Positions 5,420 to 9,567 of a stretch of 9,567 nt of DNA are shown here, in pieces. Position numbers and translations under genes: made by a program. Numbering within the stretch: position 1 is the first letter of the stretch; each line of letters begins with the position of its first letter. This DNA is from Bacillota bacterium (lineage in GTDB: Bacteria > Bacillota > Limnochordia > Darwinibacteriales > Darwinibacteriaceae), in contig JAAZLY010000059.1 in the NCBI GenBank assembly GCA_012799115.1, positions 1 to 9,567 of the forward strand, written 5' to 3'. Below the pieces are notes generated by a model. The model did not search any database, was not told the DNA's origin, and saw nothing but the letters and a program-made list of their open reading frames with translations.

Positions 5420-7387
5420 TCATTGAATTAGACGAGTCAGATAGTCACGCACCAAGGGGGCGGCCGCCTGGCCACCAACACCGCCCTCTTCAACAAGGAG
5501 TGCAAAGGCCAGACTTTGCTCATTGGGCAACTGCGTATGTCCTGCAAACCAGGCATGCATTTCGCCGCCCACCATTTCGGCCGTTCCTGTCTTTCCGTAG
5601 ACATTGACGCCGATATCTCGTAAGACTGTACCTGTGCCCTGCAAGACAACATCTTGTAGCATGCTGTTAATCTGGGCCACGGTTTCCGGTTTTAGTGCAG
5701 CAGTACCCGTGGGCTCCTCCTCATTGCTAAAAAGATGGATAGAAGGTACGTTCCCTTGGTTGGCCAATACGCTAAAGATCTGGGCCATATGCAAAGGCGT
5801 TAGTAACACCTGATCCTGGCCAATGGCAGACCAGGCCAGAGCCACCCTGCTCCGATTCGGTGTACCGATCTGTCCGGCCATCATGGGCAGACCCAACTTG
5901 TAGCTCTGGTGCAGACCAAGCTTCTTGAAGTACTCTTCAAGGGTCTGGGCTCCCAAATCTAACCCCACTTGTGCGATAGTAGTATTAATCGAATCGACGA
6001 CCGCCCGATGGAGATTGTGTTCTCCAAAGACCTGTCTCTGATAGTTCCGTACGATATTGCCTTGTACAACCAGTTCTCCAGTATCTACAAAGCTACTTCC
6101 CGCTTCATATAAGCCTTGATCAAGGGCGGCTGCCACCGTTACGACCTTGAATACCGAACCGGGTGGATAGAGGCCTTGTAAAGCCCTGTTAAACATAGGT
6201 AGGCGTTCGTCCGTACTGAGTTCCTGCCAACGTTGGGTGCTGATTCCTCCCACAAACTCATTGGGATCATACCCCGGGGTTGATGCTAGAGCTAAGATCG
6301 CTCCGGTCTGAGCGTCAAGAACTACTAGAGCTCCCCGGCGATCGCCAAGCACCTCGTAGGCCAATGCTTGCATACCGGCATCGATGGTAATGGTCACATC
6401 TTCACCGTCTTGAACAGGCTTTTCGGTAAGCAGGATACGTGAGTTGTCTACATCAACGTAAAAACGATATCCCGGACGTCCCCGCAGACGATCATCCTGA
6501 CTCTGCTCAAGTCCGGATCGTCCGACAAGTTCACCGCTCAAATACTCCCTCTCAGGATAAGCATCAATCATAGTCGCTGTAACCTCACCGAGGTAACCAG
6601 TAATCTGACCCAAGATTTCTCCCTCAGGATAGGAGCGGGCATCCACCCGACGGAAGAAGATACCAGGTATGGGCCGCAAGACGGGATCCACCCTTTGATA
6701 TTCGGCCTCCTTGAGATTGGCTAAGGGTACAAACCAATGTCCCTGCACCCCGGGTGCCTCATACTGCCTGCGGACATAGTCTGGGCTTAGCCCAAGCTCG
6801 GTGTGTAATACTTCTAGAAGGGTATCTGGATCTGTGATGCGATCGGGCTGTACTCCCACAGCTACCAGGCTTCCTTTACCTGCTAAGATCTGGCCTTCAC
6901 GATCTAGAATGCTTCCCCGCTGCGGTTCTTGGCGAACCCTGGCATAATCGACTGCCAAACCGTATTCAGGCAATGGCAAGTTGTCATCCCACTGAACCTT
7001 CCAGGCATCAAAGATGTTCTCTCGTACGAGGCGCAGCTCTGTCTCCACATTCAGAGGCGGGAAATACCGGCTCTCATAGACCAGAGATATGTTGTATACT
7101 GCTGTCTTGCTGTCCTTAGAAACGGCCGCCGAGCCAGTAGAGGTAACAGAAGAGAGACCGAAGGCTTGGCCAAATCGCTGGAAGGCCTGCTCAAACTCTC
7201 TACCTGTCGGGTGAGGTTCATCCGCAAAGTATTCCTCCATAGTAGAAAAGTCCTGTGTTTCGAACTGTTGGAGGAACGCTTCTACCACACTAGTGGGATC
7301 TCGCTTCATGTTTTGCCAAAGATAGAGGCCTCCTGCAAGTCCTGCAATAAGGAGAACTATTACAATGACCACAATAGGTTTTTTCAT
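5420..7387 (-). CDS. Class B penicillin-binding protein (peptidoglycan D,D-transpeptidase) with MecA_N-type domain
   Basis: This transpeptidase cross-links peptidoglycan outside the membrane and is a beta-lactam target. The product has 655 residues from the ATG at 7387. A single N-terminal anchor (about 4-24) precedes an NTF2-like MecA_N-type domain (about 30-137), then the PBP dimerisation domain with RGSILDREG (157-165), SYPEGEILGQITGYLG (252-267) and GRSGLEQSQD (289-298), then the transpeptidase domain. Active-site motifs are complete: SVFK (S411, K414), SIN (466-468) and KTGT (599-602). Domain order and length match Bacillota PBPs of the MecA/PBP3 group (MecA has 668), but resistance cannot be inferred and no blaR/mecI-like regulator is nearby. 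GAGGAG lies 8 nt before the chosen ATG. An ATG 33 nt further upstream would lie at the predicted transcription start. It follows trkH with its own promoter and ends at a strong terminator. Confidence 0.93.
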   Translation of the reverse strand: MKKPIVVIVIVLLIAGLAGGLYLWQNMKRDPTSVVEAFLQQFETQDFSTMEEYFADEPHPTGREFEQAFQRFGQAFGLSSVTSTGSAAVSKDSKTAVYNISLVYESRYFPPLNVETELRLVRENIFDAWKVQWDDNLPLPEYGLAVDYARVRQEPQRGSILDREGQILAGKGSLVAVGVQPDRITDPDTLLEVLHTELGLSPDYVRRQYEAPGVQGHWFVPLANLKEAEYQRVDPVLRPIPGIFFRRVDARSYPEGEILGQITGYLGEVTATMIDAYPEREYLSGELVGRSGLEQSQDDRLRGRPGYRFYVDVDNSRILLTEKPVQDGEDVTITIDAGMQALAYEVLGDRRGALVVLDAQTGAILALASTPGYDPNEFVGGISTQRWQELSTDERLPMFNRALQGLYPPGSVFKVVTVAAALDQGLYEAGSSFVDTGELVVQGNIVRNYQRQVFGEHNLHRAVVDSINTTIAQVGLDLGAQTLEEYFKKLGLHQSYKLGLPMMAGQIGTPNRSRVALAWSAIGQDQVLLTPLHMAQIFSVLANQGNVPSIHLFSNEEEPTGTAALKPETVAQINSMLQDVVLQGTGTVLRDIGVNVYGKTGTAEMVGGEMHAWFAGHTQLPNEQSLAFALLVEEGGVGGQAAAPLVRDYLTRLIQ

Positions 7388-7395
7388 TTCCGTCT

Positions 7396-7401
7396 CTCCT
7401 C
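7396..7401 (-). promoter_or_regulatory. Ribosome binding site fixing the PBP start
   Basis: GAGGAG on the minus strand ends 8 nt before the ATG at 7387, directly ahead of the MKKP membrane anchor. The upstream in-frame ATG at 7420 lies almost at the predicted transcription start, so it is unlikely to be used from this promoter. Confidence 0.7.
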
Positions 7402-7423
7402 GCAATATCATCTCGTCCATACT

Positions 7424-7450
7424 ATTATATCCTTCGAAGCAGAATTACAA
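7424..7450 (-). promoter_or_regulatory. Candidate promoter for the PBP gene
   Basis: On the minus strand a perfect TATAAT (7424-7429) lies 15 bp after TTGTAA (7445-7450, 4/6 match); shifting the -35 by one base gives ATTGTA with 16 bp. Transcription would start near 7417, giving a leader of about 30 nt to the PBP ATG. The spacer is short for a SigA promoter, but the exact -10 and its location between trkH and the PBP gene make it credible. No terminator was seen after trkH, so read-through is also possible. Confidence 0.5.
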
Positions 7451-7496
7451 TTGCTGGGAGACAGATTTTCGAGGAGCAAATTACAGAAGGAGGGTT

Positions 7497-8945
7497 TTAC
7501 TCGCGCCAAAAACCTGGTGTGAAGAGGAGAAGAAGCGTGAAGAGCTCCAAACGACCCATGAGCATTAAGAAAGACAATAATACCTTGCTGAAGGGACTAA
7601 AGGAGGCGTATGTCTGCATGGGACCTACCGCTCCAAAGCCTGGCCCAATATTCCCCAAGGTGGCGGCCACCGCACTCATAGCACTAAACAAGTCTAGGCC
7701 CTCGAGACTGATCAAGAGCGTACCAAAGACGAAAACGGCGAGATACAGAAGATAAAAGCTCAAGACGCCTTGAACCACATCAGGTGACGTGACCTTCCCA
7801 TTGATCGTAATGGGGGTAGCTGCTTGTGGGTGTAAGGTCCTTGCGAACTCTCGCTTTATGAACTTGCCCGCCACGACGAATCGAATCACTTTCACTCCGC
7901 CAGAGGTAGAACCAGCACTTCCACCTACGAACATAAGTAAAAACAATACTCCTCTGCTAAAGGATGGCCATTGGTCAAAGTCCGCTGTTGCATAGCCTGT
8001 CGTAGTCATGATGGAGCTCACCTGAAAGAGTGCCTGCTTCACTGTTTCACCTAGACCCTCATACACCCTTCCGTAGAGATTGAGTGAGATTAGCAGAACG
8101 GAGATAAGGAGGATGACCAAGTATAGACGAAGCTCGGAATTTCGGGCAACCTGCTTAAAGCGCCGTTTTCCCAGATCATAGTAAAGAGAGAAATTGATAC
8201 CCGAGAGAATCATGCCCACCGCCGTAACTAAAATAAGAAAGGTATTGGGACTAAAGCGAACCATGCTATCACTGTAAATCGAAAGTCCGCCAGTACTTAC
8301 CGTCCCAAAGGCCCAGACAAGACTCTCATAGAACGATAGGCCAGCCAAACGCAAAAGGGCAATCTGGATGGCAGTGAAGAGAAGGTAGATCGTGTACAGA
8401 ATTTTTGTTGTGGCAACAACACGCGGTGTAAACTTATCTGGTGACGGACCTGGACTCTCTACCTTAAAGATTTGCTGGCCCCCTGTACCTAAGGTGGGCA
8501 AAATGGCTAAGGTCATGACAAGAATCCCCATACCACCTAACCAGTGCAAAAAAGACCGCCAAAATACGATCCCCCGGGGCAAGCTCTCTATCTCGCCTAG
8601 TATGGTTGAACCCGTGGTCGTCAAGCCAGAGACTGCTTCAAAGAAGGCATCCACGATATTGGGAATGCTTCCAGAAAGGACAAAGGGCAAGGCAGCAAAA
8701 AAAGAGGTTAGAGTCCATCCCAAGGTTACAATCAAGACCGCCTCCCTGACTCGAAGACGCGATGATTCCTTCTTAACATTGGAAAGAAACAGACCCAGCA
8801 ACCCCATAACACCCATGGCCAATAGGAAACCCATAACAGCATCTTTTTCTTGGTAATACACAGATATGCCAAGTGGTATGGCGAGGATTGCAGCCTCAAG
8901 AAGTAGGAGGTTGCCGATGACTCTTGCTACCATGCCAGGGTTCAT
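7497..8945 (-). CDS. trkH: TrkH/KtrB-family potassium uptake channel subunit
   Basis: This is the integral-membrane K+ translocating subunit of the Trk/Ktr system, gated by the cytosolic TrkA-type subunit encoded just upstream. It has 482 residues, the usual family length (E. coli TrkH is 483), and is highly hydrophobic throughout. The four pore loops with their selectivity-filter glycines are visible: TTTGST (109-114), VSTGGLS (216-222), MTTTGYATADF (313-323) and GNIGPGFG (431-438). The conserved HWLGGMG (134-140), GGSAGSTSGGVKVIR (341-355, the gating-loop region of the third repeat) and GRLELFT (464-470) are also intact. The ATG at 8945 has an AGGGGGA ribosome binding site about 6 nt upstream and overlaps the trkA reading frame by 50 bp. 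Nothing suggests loss of function. Confidence 0.95.
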   Translation of the reverse strand: MNPGMVARVIGNLLLLEAAILAIPLGISVYYQEKDAVMGFLLAMGVMGLLGLFLSNVKKESSRLRVREAVLIVTLGWTLTSFFAALPFVLSGSIPNIVDAFFEAVSGLTTTGSTILGEIESLPRGIVFWRSFLHWLGGMGILVMTLAILPTLGTGGQQIFKVESPGPSPDKFTPRVVATTKILYTIYLLFTAIQIALLRLAGLSFYESLVWAFGTVSTGGLSIYSDSMVRFSPNTFLILVTAVGMILSGINFSLYYDLGKRRFKQVARNSELRLYLVILLISVLLISLNLYGRVYEGLGETVKQALFQVSSIMTTTGYATADFDQWPSFSRGVLFLLMFVGGSAGSTSGGVKVIRFVVAGKFIKREFARTLHPQAATPITINGKVTSPDVVQGVLSFYLLYLAVFVFGTLLISLEGLDLFSAMSAVAATLGNIGPGFGAVGPMQTYASFSPFSKVLLSFLMLMGRLELFTLLLLFTPGFWRE

Positions 8946-9567
8946 GTAAAATCCCCCTTTGCTTGGAGTGAAAGAGCCTGTTCAGTGAAGCAATCTCGTT
9001 CCGTAGACAAAAGACGATGGTCCGATCGCCGCTCTCAATGACCGAACTTCCGTCGGGGATGAGAACTTGCCCACGACGAACGATGGCACCAATAATGAGA
9101 CCTTGAGGGATTTTCGCCTCGGCCAAACTCGAACCAATTATCCCAGCTCCTTCGGGCACAACAATTTCCAAAGCCTCTGCTTGACCACCAAACATGAGGG
9201 ATAGGGACGCGATCTCACCACCTTGAACGAAGCGAGCGACTTCCCCCGCGGAAATTAGAACTGGATTCACGGCCCGATCAATGCCGAGCTGTTCGATGAG
9301 GGGTACAAAATTGGAGCGGCTCACTTTAGCAACCACCTTAGGTACCCCCTGTTGTTTGCCAAGCAGGGCAAGCATTAGATTTTCCTCATCATTCCCCGTT
9401 AAAGATACCAAGGCATCCATCTCACCGAGATTCTCATCCTGGAGTAACTCTAGATCGGTGCAGTCGCCGCAAAGAACCAGTGCTGCACCCTTTAAGGCAC
9501 CTACAAGGTAGTTGCAGCGTTCCTCGTCCTGTTCAATGATCTTTACGGCCAATCCGCTGGATAGGAG
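8896..9567 (-). CDS. trkA: TrkA-type potassium regulatory subunit, 5' end outside window
   Basis: This is the cytosolic RCK-domain subunit that binds nucleotides and gates TrkH. The visible 223 residues are open to the window edge. They begin inside a Rossmann-type RCK_N domain: GLAVKIIEQDEERC (end of beta-2 with its ribose-binding acidic residue), LCGDCTDLELL, VSLTGNDEENLMLALL and AKVSRSNFVPLIEQLGID. An RCK_C (TrkA_C) domain follows: ALEIVVPEGAGIIGSSLAEA, IPQGLIIGAIVRRG, IPDGSSVIESGDRTIVF. Typical TrkA proteins have two such RCK repeats over about 450 residues, so this is probably the second half. In some Bacillota homologues the RCK_C domain binds cyclic di-AMP; whether this one does is unknown. 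About 24 extra residues after the normal end (NRLF) are encoded across the trkH start region, giving a 50-bp overlap with trkH. Confidence 0.92.
   Translation of the reverse strand, partial: LLSSGLAVKIIEQDEERCNYLVGALKGAALVLCGDCTDLELLQDENLGEMDALVSLTGNDEENLMLALLGKQQGVPKVVAKVSRSNFVPLIEQLGIDRAVNPVLISAGEVARFVQGGEIASLSLMFGGQAEALEIVVPEGAGIIGSSLAEAKIPQGLIIGAIVRRGQVLIPDGSSVIESGDRTIVFCLRNEIASLNRLFHSKQRGILHEPWHGSKSHRQPPTS

Noticed and set aside
7451..7496. Terminator after trkH
   Set aside because: No GC-rich stem with a T-run follows the trkH stop; only a weak AATT-containing partial dyad is seen.
6929..7522. Rightward open frame of 197 codons opposite the PBP gene
   Set aside because: It lies wholly antisense to the well-supported PBP 5' part and its promoter, has no recognisable domain and no ribosome binding site of note.
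8392..8856. Rightward open frame of 154 codons opposite trkH
   Set aside because: Antisense shadow of a membrane-protein gene; composition (K/P/T-rich) is that expected from the complement of hydrophobic codons.
1..9567. Mobile element, CRISPR array, defence island, prophage or biosynthetic cluster
   Set aside because: All genes are recognisable housekeeping families with uniform appearance; no repeats in series, terminal inverted repeats, integrase or transposase were found.

Overview
The window looks like chromosomal housekeeping DNA from a Gram-positive, probably anaerobic Bacillota (clostridial or Limnochordia-like). The support is indirect. Ribosome binding sites are strong AGGAGG types, TTG and GTG starts appear, and intergenic gaps are short. 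There is a MecA_N-type class B penicillin-binding protein, a membrane-anchored NodB-type polysaccharide deacetylase, a TrkA/TrkH potassium system and a DUF3006 protein next to a ComEC-like metallo-hydrolase. Base composition is near 50% GC by eye. No rRNA, tRNA, CRISPR array, transposase, phage gene or integration signature was seen. The genus cannot be named from this sequence alone.

Layout, left to right. Bases 1-188 are non-coding and follow the rtcB stop; they hold a TTGACA box and a 7-bp inverted repeat that may be a leftward promoter for a gene outside the window. Next is a leftward two-gene unit: a PHP-family phosphoesterase (1427-2212, TTG start) followed by rtcB, the RNA 3'-phosphate/2',3'-cyclic phosphate ligase (189-1424), whose Shine-Dalgarno overlaps the PHP stop. 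The gap at about 2213-2390 divides this unit from a rightward pair, a membrane-anchored polysaccharide deacetylase (2391-3269) and a GNAT acetyltransferase (3281-3910). That gap carries a 30-bp imperfect dyad that reads as a promoter in both directions.

The GNAT gene converges, 9 bp apart, on a leftward pair: a secreted metallo-beta-lactamase-fold protein with a C-terminal ComEA-type helix-hairpin-helix region (4204-5286), overlapping by ATGA a small DUF3006 protein (3920-4207). Upstream of this pair a strong leftward rho-independent terminator (5366-5403) closes the preceding unit. That unit is a class B PBP (5420-7387, with its own probable promoter), preceded by trkH (7497-8945) and the 3' part of trkA (8896 to the window edge).

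Functional themes are potassium uptake (TrkA gating subunit plus TrkH channel), cell-wall synthesis and remodelling (PBP, deacetylase), RNA end repair (RtcB), and a possible extracellular DNA- or nucleotide-processing enzyme (MBL-HhH plus DUF3006). Several starts were placed by ribosome binding site rather than by longest reading frame: PHP, deacetylase, MBL-HhH and PBP. I did not find convincing evidence of a wholly new system. The points most worth following are the MBL-HhH/DUF3006 pair, the symmetrical divergent promoter and the PHP-rtcB coupling.
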